A stretch of DNA of 64,000 nucleotides from Leptopterna dolabrata (GCA_954871275.1 OX940980.1:30087189-30151188); one strand, 5' to 3'. Counted from the stretch's first letter, positions 42,591-54,412 are shown. Numbers and translations are program-made. Notes: generated from the sequence alone by a model not told the origin.

Positions 42591-45500
42591 CTGAAACAGA
42601 AATTGAAAGAACAAATTGAATTGTGGCATCGTGGGTTGATCAATATGGTCACCCTCATCAATATCGTGAGTCTACCATACAAGAAATTTTACCAACCAAA
42701 ATTATATCTAGGCATAAATAGATAGTTTATACACCTAATCTATCTGCCTAACTCAACTCTAGCACCCTATCACCTCAAACCTGATTATACCTAATAACAA
42801 AAAATGGAATGCACACTACTAACCTGATCGATTTTAAAAGCGAAATGTGCTGCGTTGGATATCACAGACAAAACGATCACGATGTAAGGGAATGTATAAT
42901 CTGTAAATCAGAACAAATATATTGTTTTCGGGATTAGAAGAATTTTAGGTGTATAATACAGTGCACACAAGCTAACCATCAGAATGCTATGGGGCAATTT
43001 AAATTAAAAAAATTCTAAATTAGATAGCAGTTGAAAAAATTACCACCGTTTTTCAAGTTAGCCTACGGTCAAAGTTTTCTACGGATTTCTATTGATTGAA
43101 AAAATGATGTAATAATTATTCAGGTAGGTAGTAGGAAAAATATTATCAGTTCAGCTGAAACTGTGCTCCACCCATAGGCTGATAATTCCAGGATTCTTGT
43201 GAGTCTGTCTGTACGTCTAGACACCCTCAGGCCCTAGTGGCGTGAATGACCCTACAGTTAATTCAATTTGTAGGTAGAAAATTATAAAACGACTCTTTAG
43301 TGAACTGTCGACAAGAATGCAATGGGTCAAAAATGTATAGTAAGTACACATACATGAATACATGCATTTTGGGTTATTATTTTCAATCCTAACGAACCTT
43401 TGGAATCGAGCATGAAAAAAAGTAACCCGGGACCCACCCCCAAATTTGATGATTTACGTTTCAAGGTATGTAGAATCCGAAAATGCAAAAAATCTCTGTC
43501 TGTCCGGCGTACGGTATACTACGCACTTTTCTTAGTAACCACGAACGACATCAATGAAATTTGTTTTGTAGGTCCCGTTTGGGGTCTAGTTGGTCCGCGA
43601 AGCTCGGTGTTACTGTCAGTCATCTCTAAGGGGTGAAAAATAGGGGGTTGAAATTTTCAGAACGCCGTAGCACGAAAACTTTCGATAGAAGGGTACGGTT
43701 TTTTAAACGTTTTTAAGCTGATCTTGAAATAAAGCATTTTTTGAGACCACCCGGAGCATTGTACGACCAGCCGTTCGTTTGCACCGAAAAGCTTCGTCAA
43801 AATGATCGAGAATCAAACGGTATAAATCCGGCCCAGATATCATTGCTAGGGAGCACCTGATTATAATCACGGATGGCTGAATGAAGTCGCGTTGGTTGTT
43901 CTGTGATATTACTCCATTTGACAAATGATGGCTCTTTTGTATTTTGTTAATAGGTACTTTTGCAACTGGAGCAAACGTTGAAGTAAATTATTGAATTAAA
44001 TTGAAGTAAATTGTTGGGTAAATTATTACACAACGGTTTATTATACTATCTACGCGGAAGAGGCATCTATTCAGGTATTTATTACACAACGGTTTATTAT
44101 TTACCTTATGCTTTATGAATAATTAATGATTGTATTATTGAACCCCTTGCATTTGTATGAAACTTCATTTAGGGCTTTCCTGGGGTGAGCTCAAGGGTAC
44201 TGACCACAGAAAACAGTGATCTACGCAGAAGGGGCATCTATGCAGGTAAATAATAAACAGCCGTGTAATAATTTGCAGCGTTTAAAAAAAATTGTGATTA
44301 TTTTTGGTCAACTCATTATTATCCCTAAATCGCCCAACGGCCTTATCACGTGGAATAAACCGGTTCCCGCGAGATCACCGAAGCGTGGTTAGTACTTGGA
44401 TGGGTGACCGCCGCCCAGTGACAGTTCCAAGTATGACCCATGTAGCTGTTGGGCGAACCCCCCTCCATTCAAGGGGGCGAGGCAATGAGTAGCCAAGTAA
44501 ATAGCGAAATGATCAGATCGAATTCCGGTCCTCCCATTGGAGGACAGCTGATCACGATCATTATAAAAAGGAGATACATGTTCCTTGACACCCAGACTAG
44601 CAATAAAACGAATACAGGCACTGAACGGTACAGTGATTCTCTGGCGTGCACCACCTTCCAAGACAGAACATAAAATCAAAGTAAGTTGATTACGGTACAG
44701 TGAGGCTTAGAACAAGATGGCTGCATGATTATGATTACTGCAATGTTTGGACGATCTTAGAAGAAACAGGGCAAAGTTCACGCGCTTACATATTAAACTG
44801 ACATGTCCTCACCAATTTAGCTGTGAATCCAACGAATGAAGAATACTGCTCGACGAGTAATCAAACTCATTTGTAGAAAATATTATGGCTTTGAGTTACT
44901 GATGCGTTCTAGCATAACTGAGGGATATCCGGCTATCAGAAGTGCCTGTAACTATTTCAGACAGGTCACGGTGGAGCTGCTCTACAGCATGAGGGATGTC
45001 TTCAATCCTGTATTGTAAGTAGTAAAACTGAAGATCAAACTGAAATATCGGCAGCCTCCTCAACACCTTTAAATTCTTATAATACCTATCAAATGAATCT
45101 GTTAAATCCTTATTTATGTGTTCATTTGATTCATCGGTGATACCCTATGGAGAGAGATGGCTTTACTTTACTTCATAATATGTATACAATCTCTAAACCA
45201 AATTCTAGTTACCAATCCTCAATATATAGTAAATACCTATAGGTATAGTAAAGCACCTATAGGTAGGTACTATGTTAAGTACGAGAGGTGGAAGGGAAAA
45301 GAAGGTGGCACACCCCTCGGCGGGAGTCATTCTGATTGGCTCCCAGCCCTTGCATTTTTCATGTCCACAAACTGAGGCATGTGACTGTGCAATAAGACAT
45401 TTTCGAGGTCGAGAAGTTACCTATTTTCCTCCTATATCAAGGGAACTTTTTGAATGCGAGGAACAACTGTCAGACCAACACAGTGGCTACATTTCCCAGC

Positions 45501-46624
45501 GAAATACACTGAGATAGTGAAGAAAACCTTAGGAACACTTTGATAGTGGTGATTGTGTTGGTTTAGTTACAGATACGTTGTAAAAACAATTAGAATGCAA
45601 TGTGCAGTATACCACTGAAAATGAACAGGTACTGTTGTGCCACGCTTGGATGCCAGGAAAGGCACTTCCAGACCCGCAGGTAAGGCGTCCCCGTCGCTCG
45701 CTTCCACCACTTCTGGTAGGCCCAACCCATCCAAACGCACAAGACGTTAATTTAATGTTGAGACTGCGCTACTCCTCCAACCTCCATGGGGAGTGCTAGT
45801 GTTTTATCAGCAGTCTACTGGGTGCTTACACAGCAATTTCAATAGTTTTTCCCCAGTTTCTTCAATGCATTCTCCTGTGTAGTGAATTGTGATTGAGTTC
45901 TCTGTTTTTCGGGAATAAAGTACAATCTTAAAGTCCTGCAAGACTGCAACTCAATCTGCAATTCCGCAACTTCATCAGAAATTCCGAAAATGATTCTGTG
46001 GTATGTGCAGGACCAGCGCCCCCCATGGAGGTTGGAGGAGTAGCGCAGTCTCGTAATTTAACGTCTAGTTCCAAACACGGCACAAAAGTGCAGACAGCTT
46101 ATCCGGCCACAACAAACAGAGTTCATGTGGAGCAGCCGGCGAAAGGAAGAAGAGGTGTTCGAAAACATATTGGCCGCCATTGCTGCTGTATTCTCCCTCC
46201 AGAGAAGCATTTCATTTTAGACGTCCTTTTTTGACAATTCAAAATACATCTTTTGATTAATTAACCTTGCGACTGGATAAAGGATAATATGTTGTGGCAA
46301 TAGTTACCAGCAGACAGATCAACTGAGTTCATAGAGACACATTTAACCACATAGATTGCACTCTATTCATTTCGATCACACTTGTTTTCCTACACTGTAA
46401 TTTTCACACAATAAGAAATATTATGAGGCCGTGTTCATCATTCAAGGAGTCTAGTCTTCTCTGTTATTTCTAGGCCACAAATTAATACTTAATTAAATTC
46501 CAAGTTCCACAGTACGAAGTTTGATACCTAAATAGTTTTCACGTTCCTACAACTACGGAACATTTTATTTCCTTTAGACTCTTGCCACGGATAGGCTTTG
46601 GACAACTTATTAGAGCTAACTATA

Positions 46625-46658
<34 letters not shown>

Positions 46659-49600
46659 GGGTACTCACATGCAGTTATGTATTAAAATGCCAATGACGGA
46701 AAATAACATTTTACATGAAAAATTGATGAAATTCACTCACATATTAAGCCACCAAGTACAGCGTGGAGGAGAGCCAGTATTGGAAAGAAGTAGAGAGCAG
46801 CATACACAGTGATACCTCCTGTCTTGGGTAGAAAGAAGTGTACTAACCATGGTCTAATCAACGACATCATAACTACACTCAGGGCGTAAAATATAAAGAC
46901 CATAGTGTGCCTGAAACAAGAGAACACAATTACTCAATACCTTAGCTCCTGCACGAGTCGCGAGCACGATTGGAAGTCGTTTTGGGAAGTTTTGGTAAAC
47001 GCGAGAAAGTCGAAGTTAACAGGAGATCCTGTTCAGCTTGCATTTTTTAATATGTACAATAGGCTGGGTACCTTAAGAATCCCGAAAATACAAAATACAA
47101 ATACCGGTACGCATTTCCCACAGTAGCACCACTACAGTTAAAGTAAGCTGACCTTGGACACGGCATTAATTCATTCGTATTAGCAAGCTGATGTTCATTC
47201 TCTTGTTGGTGTAATTTCATCATCTCCCCTGTGATGTTCAACTCACTTTTTAAATCCGAATTCTGTCTTCAATTTCTTGATAATACGCAAAATCCTCAAC
47301 ATTATAGACAGTAAAATTCCTCTAACCCAGCATCCTACAGTGTGGCACGCTGGAGAGTCCGGCAAGACTTTTGAAAATATATAAATAAATAAAACTGTAT
47401 CGATCGCAAAACATCAATCATGCCTTGCTCAAGTTTGTTGGCGATTAGAAGGCGCAGCAAAAAAAAAAATCAATATAATAATATTCGAGATATGTTTTAG
47501 ATGGCTTCTACCAAGAAGAAAAACCAACCAACCGTCTAGCTAAACTTCGAATTAAATTTTTGTAAGCCTACCATTTTGTTTAATTAATTTTATGTAAGTA
47601 ATTTTTTATTCTACTTGAGCTTTTTTTAAATAATATAAAAAAACTTGTTTTACTGTGGATTTTCTTAAAAAATAATTAAAGTTTTCCTTGACAGTCATCC
47701 TGTAATCCGAAATACTTCATAATCCAGCACGCCTCAAATCCCGAACGTGCCGGATAAGACTAAGTTTACTGTACCTAACGACAGCGTCTGCTTGCAGGAT
47801 CTGGCGAGACGGGGATGCTGAGGGGCTTGATGAAAAAGGTTAGGAATTAGGGCTCCTACATGAATTAGGCTGGCCTATTAGGGTCCTCACAGGTTGGAAA
47901 TGCGACTGTGGCAAAGCACGGAAGGAGAATTCCTCTGACAACAGTGCAGCATGGAGGTCTCAGACTGGCTAAACAGCCAGGAGGTGGGCATATCACTGGA
48001 TTCAGAGGTTGTGGAAGAAGCAACCAACCTGGATAGCCACAGACACCGGAGGTTGTTAGGGAGGAAGAAGTTATTCCACCTCTCCTGGAGTTTGTGGAGT
48101 ACTGATCTCCCAGCCATGACCCGGCAAAGCCTGTGGTGTCCCCAGCCCCCCACCTGACAGTCCTTTCACAGTAGGCAAACAATGCTGTTTCAAATTCCAC
48201 ATACTACGGAGCAGAATGGCCTACTGGTCGTTGCTGGAACAAAGCTCCCGAAGTCTCATCCTCAATCTGCTACTCCTTCCACAAGACCCCCAAAAGCGCT
48301 GACTTCTGCCTGTACTGTATCAATACCCAAGAAATGAGGAAGTGTTCCTGCGGGCTACCGGTTAATATCTGAGTCATTGGTAGTCCTCTAGTTCTTGTAC
48401 TACATGCTCTGGGAACCAGGCTTTCTGTATCTCTATTTCACAAAAATCACTATCACAAAGGATGGGTATGCCAATATGTCGCTTAACAACATCCATTGCA
48501 CAACTTAACTCTTTCGTCATTCATCATCTGTCACTTGGGTAGTATTTGCAGGAAAAGAAAAATCCCTTTTAGAACGAACGTTGCCTACACAACGGCTCAA
48601 TATCTTCGCTAAACGGGAATAGATAGCGCTATAACGTTATAGTTTTGACAAACCCTACCCAACATTACCGAAAACTTGATTTCGGCATTTCTGCGCTCAG
48701 CCTATGTTTGCAAAACTACGTAGTTCCGAGTGAAAAATTGCAGCTAATCCAACTTACAAAGGATACACAGCTTCTTGGGTGCAATGAAGTACGGCGTCAT
48801 AATTGGGCCTGGGATTGTGGAACAGCGTATACCAGTCTGACAAGGACTTGACAGGGCAGGCCTTCAAATTGAATTCCCAGTAGGGCTCGACGAGGAGGAT
48901 TGTCGCAGTGGCAGCAAGTACAATTTCAACCAATGCAGATATGTGTAAAATGAGTGCCCCTTGGCTGAGCCTGCAAAACAATCATCAACAGCATACTTTT
49001 TTATATGATTTAATTATTTGTGAAGCAGGGTTCACATCCATCCGGAGCCGTCCGGAAATACGGATAGGGGAAGCTAGTGAAAAGCAGTGGAAGGGATGGA
49101 GGGGAATCACGGAAGTTGGGAAGGCGTTCATAACCATCCGGAATTTTGGCTGACAACTCGTTTCCCGCGCTTCCTCCCACAGCTGTTTCGGTTGCCGACG
49201 CCATTCTGTATGCGCAGTAGTGAACTGCGCAGATGCGGAGCGGAAAATATCTGAAAAATCAGATGTGTACAGTTCGCTTCAAAAGTGCTTCTCCGGAAAG
49301 AATATTCCCCCCTCCCCAGCTGATGTCCAACCAATCAGCTGCTCGTACGCACTTTCCGGATAGCTTTCCGGATGGATGTGAACCCTGCTTAATTGCCTAT
49401 TTATTCTTCCCTGTTCCTAGTAAGATGTCGGGGGTATCTACGTAAAATTCAGCATAAAAGACAATTACATAATTTTAACAAAAGCAAGGTGAGCAGTTTT
49501 TCATTGTTTGTCCATATTTTCGGAAATTATATCATCAAGATCCACTGGTCTCTTCCTCAAGTCGGTACTGGAGAGAAGAAAGGTGGAGGGCTCGGAAGCT

Positions 49601-50163
49601 TGCGTCGCCTCAATGGGTTATTTATTATACACGGAACCTTTTTCTCGGTTCACGATTGCAATTTGGTAATAATAATCAAGTAAAATCAAGCAGTACTCTT
49701 ACGCCAGGAAAAAGTTGAGTAGCAGGGGGAGGCAAAAGCTTGAGAGGTGCAGCATATCGGTTGGCTCGCATTTCACTCTGGCTGATCCCATTTACCCAAG
49801 CTAGATTTCACGCAAGAACTGATTTGTACCGCGGACTCACCAAGTACCCTCCACCAAGAGACAATACTTTCATGTTTGTTGTAGAAAAAACAAATTGCTA
49901 TACTCAGTCAACAAGAATTTTAGTGAAGGCGATTCTTACTTTCCCCGGAATGGAGTAGTGTTATCGATGCAAAACCAGTGGAGGACCAAAGGAGAAAACG
50001 TCATAAATCCAAGGTAGAGCCAGTCGTAGAACATAGGTCGTTCATCGCAAGGAGTGCAAAAGGAGGATTCGTTGGTTCGGAAGCCACGAGGACATGCTCC
50101 GCAGTCTGACCAGCTTCCATTCTCCATCAACGTGCGTCCACAATACAGCCCCGGGCATTTCAT
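42375..50163 (-). CDS. Jkamp: JKAMP/JAMP, JNK1-associated membrane protein (five coding exons)
   Basis: Coding exons on the minus strand: 50163-49940, 48970-48758, 46910-46741, 42900-42824 and 42590-42375. They sum to 900 nt, or 299 codons plus stop, with compatible phases (2,2,1,0) and GT-AG introns throughout. The protein starts MKCPGLYCGRTLMENGS, has the Cys-rich N-terminus (CGACPRGFRTN, C..C) and then DWLYLGFM...LVLHWFC. Further on come SLSDWYTLFHNPRPNY, CTQEAVYPL, VYAALYFFPILALLHAVLGG, YYTFPYIVIVLSV and HWAVHGYGIISL. These track human JKAMP closely over its whole length; the human protein is slightly longer. It is a multi-pass ER membrane protein that in mammals recruits proteasomes and ERAD factors and affects JNK signalling. 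The start is the first Met after an acceptor at 50194; a 5' non-coding exon is implied. Introns are full of repeats. Confidence 0.93.
42824..42900 (-). CDS. Jkamp: JKAMP fourth coding exon (77 nt)
   Basis: Short exon found by family alignment: acceptor GATTTACAG, donor CAG/GTTAGT. It encodes YYTFPYIVIVLSVISNAAHF and AFKIDQ. Confidence 0.88.
43385..44100 (-). repeat. R1 repeat copy in JKAMP intron
   Basis: Reverse-oriented R1: CATTATTT tail, CCCCCAAATTTGATG, CGGCGTACGGTA, GGTCCCGTTTGGGGTCTAG, GTACGACCAGCCGTTCGTTT, TTCTGTGATATTACT and then the GGTTTATTAT motif. Confidence 0.7.
44172..44283 (-). repeat. Right arm of inverted repeat pair
   Basis: Reverse complement of 40892-41010, including TGACCACAGAAAACAGTGAT and CTACGCAGAAGGGGCAT. 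Confidence 0.7.
44332..44454 (+). pseudogene. 5S-rRNA-like sequence with box A deleted
   Basis: GCCCAACGGC at the 5' end pairs with GCTGTTGGGC at the 3' end (helix I). CGGTTCCCGCGAGATCACCGAAG and GGTTAGTACTTGGATGGGTG plus ACCGCC are 5S rRNA landmarks. Between GAAG and GTGGTTAG about 15-18 nt are missing compared with normal 5S (the AAGC..CGTCGGGC stretch that holds box A), while the 3' part is longer than usual. It is followed by unrelated sequence. Most likely a 5S pseudogene or the head of a 5S-derived SINE; it lies in a JKAMP intron, opposite strand. Confidence 0.75.
45742..46066. mobile_element. Inverted-repeat element (~325 bp) in JKAMP intron
   Basis: GACGTTAATTTAATGTTGAG and ACTGCGCTACTCCTCCAACC (45744-45784) are mirrored at 46020-46065 (GGTTGGAGGAGTAGCGCAGT, CTCGTAATTTAACGTC). 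Arms are about 50 bp, the centre is non-coding, and no clear target duplication is seen. Confidence 0.65.
46624..46657 (+). repeat. (ACT)n microsatellite
   Basis: About 11 ACT units directly downstream (gene sense) of JKAMP's third coding exon, within the intron. Confidence 0.9.
46741..46910 (-). CDS. Jkamp: JKAMP third coding exon
   Basis: Acceptor TTGTTTCAG, donor GTGAGT. It encodes HTMVFIFYALSVVMMSLIRP through AVLGGLI. Confidence 0.92.
47309..47771. mobile_element. Pogo/Tigger-like MITE in JKAMP intron
   Basis: Ends CAGTAAAATTCCTCTAACCC and (reverse) CAGTAAACTTAGTCTTATCC. Both are followed inwards by degenerate GCCGGA and GGCRYGCTGGA motifs typical of pogo-type termini. About 463 bp, AT-rich centre, no transposase. 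A TA flanks the right end; the left flank is GA. Confidence 0.5.
48758..48970 (-). CDS. Jkamp: JKAMP second coding exon
   Basis: Acceptor TTTTGCAG, donor GTAAGT. It encodes LSQGALILHISALVEIVLAA through CTQEAVYP; the last codon is split (TT/G, Leu). Confidence 0.92.
49023..49390. mobile_element. MITE with 24-bp terminal inverted repeats in JKAMP intron
   Basis: AAGCAGGGTTCACATCCATC at the left and its exact complement GATGGATGTGAACCCTGCTT at the right; the match extends to CCGGA. 368 bp, non-coding, with internal CCATCCGGA repeats. No target duplication recognised. Confidence 0.8.
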
Positions 50164-50193
50164 ATCGGAGCAAAGCGTCTTCCAGATGACAAG
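49940..50193 (-). CDS. Jkamp: JKAMP exon with start codon
   Basis: Acceptor CAATTTTAG at 50194; ATG at 50163; donor GTAAGA at 49939. It encodes the Cys-rich luminal N-terminus and first membrane helix. 30 nt of 5' UTR precede the ATG. Confidence 0.9.
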
Positions 50194-52618
50194 CTAAAAT
50201 TGAAAAACTAATGGACCTGAATTTGAAATGAGTTCGATTTAAATAAACAAACATTATAGAAAACCCTCATCAACCAAAGATCATAATATTATAGCAATTT
50301 ATTTATTTTAATTTTATTTGCATATACTAAGAGGACCAAGAGTTCCTACTTACACAATCTACAATTCTACATTATATAAAATCGTAATTACACCTGTCTA
50401 TACAATACTCTGAACAACGAAATTTCACGTTTATGTTCCGTTTTTTGTCGTTTGAAGACGATGGCGCCATAATGGCGAATTTTCTCCGTCTATATGTTTG
50501 TTCGCGCATCATGGCTAAAACTACTAGGTACGGGAATACGTGTGAGGGTAGAGTAGACCAACCTGAAATTGAAATTACAACAACCGGACCGGGAGGGGAG
50601 GAAATCTGCACGTAGCATAATTCAAAAAATGTTCCGTTCCAATGAAATAAATATGGGCAGGTCAACTTGAAATCAGAATCATAAATATCGGTGTAAAGGG
50701 GTAGGGAAAACTGCTAGTAGTAAAATACCTACTCGGGTGTTTCGAATGGAACTGTGTGAATGTGCCTAGGAAAATAGTTCATTCTGAAGTATGAGGTAAG
50801 ACAGAATTTTAATCTGTACTTTGGATGGGAGGGAATAGGATAAGTGGGAACAGTTAACTGTAGTAAAAATACCTATGCACGATGCACCAACGTATTCCGA
50901 TTTGAATAGAACTGGAAGAAAGTGTCTAGGGGCAGTTGAGCTTGAAATTGTTGACCATTCGAATCCTAGACAAGGGCTGTGGGTTACTGCTCAGGGGGAG
51001 GCAGCCCAAACGTAGTAGGCACCTACCAACTTAACGTTTCGATCTGAAGAAAGACCAAGAACAGATAGGTATCTCTTGAGCACCCCAATTTGGAATTTGA
51101 GATCATTCAGGGTTTTATCAGGCGGGTGGAGAGAAAGTTGCTGTCAAGTCAAATGAGTACCTACCTATGTTTATTTGATCCGATTTTCGAATGAAATGTA
51201 AGAGATGATTTTTAAAGTAGGTACTACCAAGTTTTCAAGTCCAACTAGAGGGCTATATATTATAACCATGTTTCTTGAGGACGACTCTAACCACACATGA
51301 ACTGCTGTGTATCCCGATGTTCCTATTTCGTGAAACTACGGAACCATGGGTTCCAAAAACAGTAGACATTCCTCTTTAGACCAACTGCATAATCCGGAGG
51401 CTTTTGGATGTCATCAATAAACCCCAAATTAAGTAATGAAGTACGCTACGCACGGGTGATCCAGCTAGTAAACAAAATGAATGAATATACTTACAGAGTT
51501 CCAGGAAAAATATTAGACTAGAAAACACAGGGTAATGAACAAATAGCCAGGTCAATCACTTTTGAAGTAAGATAATAATATTTTATTATTCGGAACCTAC
51601 CAGGTGATAGTTCTTCAATTTCGAAATCCACCAACAACCACTGTAAACATTTTAAAATTCCGAAAATCCCTACTGATGCTCAATCCGAACAAAAATGATT
51701 GTGACACTATCAACTTATTAGACAAACACTAGAATAATTTTGAAATACGATACAAAAAGTACACAAAGCGAAAGCAGGCAGAAAGCCACAGAGCATCAAA
51801 TTTCAAATTACCAACTTCTTCTTCTTCTTCGTTTTTCCAATTTATTGCCCTGACGCCATAGCAAACATTTCAACAAGAGTGTTTTCATTTTTTCTTTTCA
51901 TTTTGATGTGTTACATGTTTTGGTTTGAAAGAAATCTGTAATTAGTGAAGTACGTATTGAATTTGATGAAGTTGAAACATTGATGAAACGTTGACGGAAT
52001 ATTGGGTATAATCATTATTTTGTTGTGAATAATCATGTTTATATTGTTGTTGTGAACTCCTTCACTTCCACGGCTTTGACAAGAACGCTAATCTGGCTGA
52101 CGGCAACCACCCATGACCAGACCACCCGAACAATAAATGAGGTGGGAAGTCAGATATAGTTGTTAAATAGGTAACAGGAAAGGAACGAAGGAGAAAATCT
52201 CAACTCATATGACAAACACTTTATGGCAAAGCAGAAACTTTGTTTGTAGAAATGAGTCTGTGATATGACTAACTCATATGACAAAGCAGGATAAAAACAA
52301 GAACGAAGAAGTATCAAGACCTCGACTCCCTATGACCTCAAAGCTGCGATTAAACAGAGAACAACAACGACGAGGGATAACCGTGAAACTCCATAACCTT
52401 CGTTTTTATAAAAATAACCTTCATCAAAATCCATGCAAATTTCCTAATTGTTCCACCAAAGTTTGTAGTTTTATTTCTCACTTTATAATGAGTTAAAAAT
52501 TAAATCTGCATAATTGTTCCATTATGCAAGTATTCTCAAAATTGTATCCACAATTTCCGTGAAGAGGAGACAGTTTCACAAGTGAGTAATTGTTAGTGAG
52601 CAACATTTTGACATTACG
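50194..52618. other. Region between divergent JKAMP and DNAJC2
   Basis: No recognisable coding domain. It should contain the JKAMP 5' non-coding exon and promoter and the DNAJC2 promoter. A 97-codon minus-strand frame at 50372-50665 has no family resemblance and may be 5' UTR. A (TTC)n run lies near 51828. Confidence 0.4.
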
Positions 52619-54412
52619 ATGGTTGTGTTAAAGCACGAACGTGGTGCGCGGTCTGTTTTCGAGTGTAGAAACGTCGAATGTGTGGGACCTTATTTTATCA
52701 GGTATATTGAGTCCATCAATAGAGATCTCAATGGATCAATCGAAAAGTCTGTTGATGATGTGGAAGAAGATGAATCCTTTCAGATCGACAGTTGCGATGA
52801 ATATCTCAAGAGCTTGGATCCTAAAGAATGGAAAAAGCAGGATCACTATGCCGTCCTTGGTATCAAAAACCTTAGACATGCTGCGTCTTCAAACATCATC
52901 AGGTCAGCGTATAGACAACAGGTATTGAAACACCATCCAGATAAAAGGAAAGCTAACGGTGAAATAGTGAATAGAGGGGATGATGATTATTTCACGTGCA
53001 TAACAAAAGCGTGGGAGACACTCGGAGACCAAATCAAAAGACGCTCTTACGATTCAGTCGATCCGTATTTCGATGATACCATCCCATCACTATCCGAAGT
53101 TAGTAAAAAGAATTTTTTCAAGTTGTTTAGCAAATATTTCGAGCTGAACTCGCGGTGGTCGGAAAAACAACCAGTGCCATTGTTGGGTGGACCGGACGAT
53201 TCGAGGGATGAAGTAAACAAATTTTACTCCTTTTGGTATGACTTTAACAGTTGGCGCGAATATTCTTATGAGGATGAAGAAGGTAAAGAAACAGGTCAAG
53301 ACAGAGATGAAAGGAGGTGGATAGAAAAGCAGAACAAAACTGTTCGAGCCAAGAAAAAGAAAGAAGAAATGACGAGGATTCGAAGTCTTGTAGATATGGC
53401 GTACAATGCCGATCCTAGAGTTGTCAAATTCAAACAGATGGACCGTGAAAAGAAGGAAGCTTACAAGAAGGCCAAAGCTGATGCTGTCCGTCAGAAAGTC
53501 GAAGAAGAACAGAGAGCACAACGGGAACAAGCAGAGAAGGAGGCGAAGGAAAAAGAGGAAGCAAAGAAGGCTGAGGAAGCCAAACAGAAAGCCCTCAAAG
53601 CTGAAAGGGAAGCCGCCAAAAGAGCTTTAAAGAAATCACGTAAAACATTCAGGGATTTGTGCAAGGATAATAATTACTTTACAGGTGACAATGACAACGA
53701 CCTTGTCAAGCATATGGAATTCGTCGAAAAACTTTGTGGGTCTTGGGGTCCTAAGGAATTGGACGATCTATGTAACTCACTGTCGGAGGGTGGCAGGGAA
53801 TCTTTTGTGAACCAAATGAAGGAAGAAGAAATTAGGGTGCAATTGGAAATGCAGAAAATCAGTACTGGAAGCGGAAAGCAGGTAAACGGCGGGCAAAGCA
53901 ACAAAGGTACTCCATGGAGCCAAGCTGACATCAGCCTGCTGATCAAAGCAGTCAACTTGTTCCCTGCCGGCACAGCTCAGAGATGGGAAGTGGTGGCCAA
54001 TTTCATGAACCAACATGGGAAAAATGACCGTGTTCCCATCACGGCTAAAGAAGTTCTTTCGAAAGCCAAAGAACTCCAAAGCAATGAGGAATACAATACT
54101 GCACTCAAACGAGCGGCAAACCAAAAGGCCTTCCAAAATTTTGAAAAAGCAAAGAAGCCCAACACCGTTGAAGCCGAAACTTCTCAACGGTTTGACACGC
54201 CGGAGCAAGGTGAAAGCAACACTCCGTGGACAGCTGATGAGCAGAAACTATTGGAACAAGCGCTTAAGACTTATCCTTCCTCAGCAGAAGAACGGTGGGA
54301 CAAGATTGCAGGGGTCGTGAAGTCTCGATCGAAGAAGGAATGCATGCGGCGCTACAAGGAGTTAGTGCAAATGGTCAAAGCCAAGAAAGAAGCCGTCAAA
54401 ATGGCTTCCTAG
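52619..54412 (+). CDS. Dnajc2: DNAJC2 / MPP11 / ZRF1 (zuotin-type J protein), single exon
   Basis: 597 residues, close to the ~620 of human DNAJC2. J domain about 75-147 with the HPD triad at 106-108 (VLKHHPDKRK). Zuotin homology region with YNADPRVVKFK near 261-271. A long charged Glu/Lys/Ala helix (about 275-350) for ribosome contact, then two SANT/Myb domains, TPWSQADISLLIKAV near 429 and TPWTADEQKLLEQAL near 533. J proteins of this type work with an atypical Hsp70 as the ribosome-associated complex that chaperones nascent chains; the vertebrate protein also binds ubiquitinated H2A. The ATG at 52619 follows an in-frame-free leader. No intron interrupts the gene, yet it is fully open, so it is under selection. 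AATAAA lies at 54500. Confidence 0.95.
   Translation: MVVLKHERGARSVFECRNVECVGPYFIRYIESINRDLNGSIEKSVDDVEEDESFQIDSCDEYLKSLDPKEWKKQDHYAVLGIKNLRHAASSNIIRSAYRQQVLKHHPDKRKANGEIVNRGDDDYFTCITKAWETLGDQIKRRSYDSVDPYFDDTIPSLSEVSKKNFFKLFSKYFELNSRWSEKQPVPLLGGPDDSRDEVNKFYSFWYDFNSWREYSYEDEEGKETGQDRDERRWIEKQNKTVRAKKKKEEMTRIRSLVDMAYNADPRVVKFKQMDREKKEAYKKAKADAVRQKVEEEQRAQREQAEKEAKEKEEAKKAEEAKQKALKAEREAAKRALKKSRKTFRDLCKDNNYFTGDNDNDLVKHMEFVEKLCGSWGPKELDDLCNSLSEGGRESFVNQMKEEEIRVQLEMQKISTGSGKQVNGGQSNKGTPWSQADISLLIKAVNLFPAGTAQRWEVVANFMNQHGKNDRVPITAKEVLSKAKELQSNEEYNTALKRAANQKAFQNFEKAKKPNTVEAETSQRFDTPEQGESNTPWTADEQKLLEQALKTYPSSAEERWDKIAGVVKSRSKKECMRRYKELVQMVKAKKEAVKMAS

Noticed and set aside
50372..50665. 97-codon minus-strand frame upstream of JKAMP
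   Set aside because: No family resemblance; it may be transcribed 5' UTR but cannot be supported as a gene.
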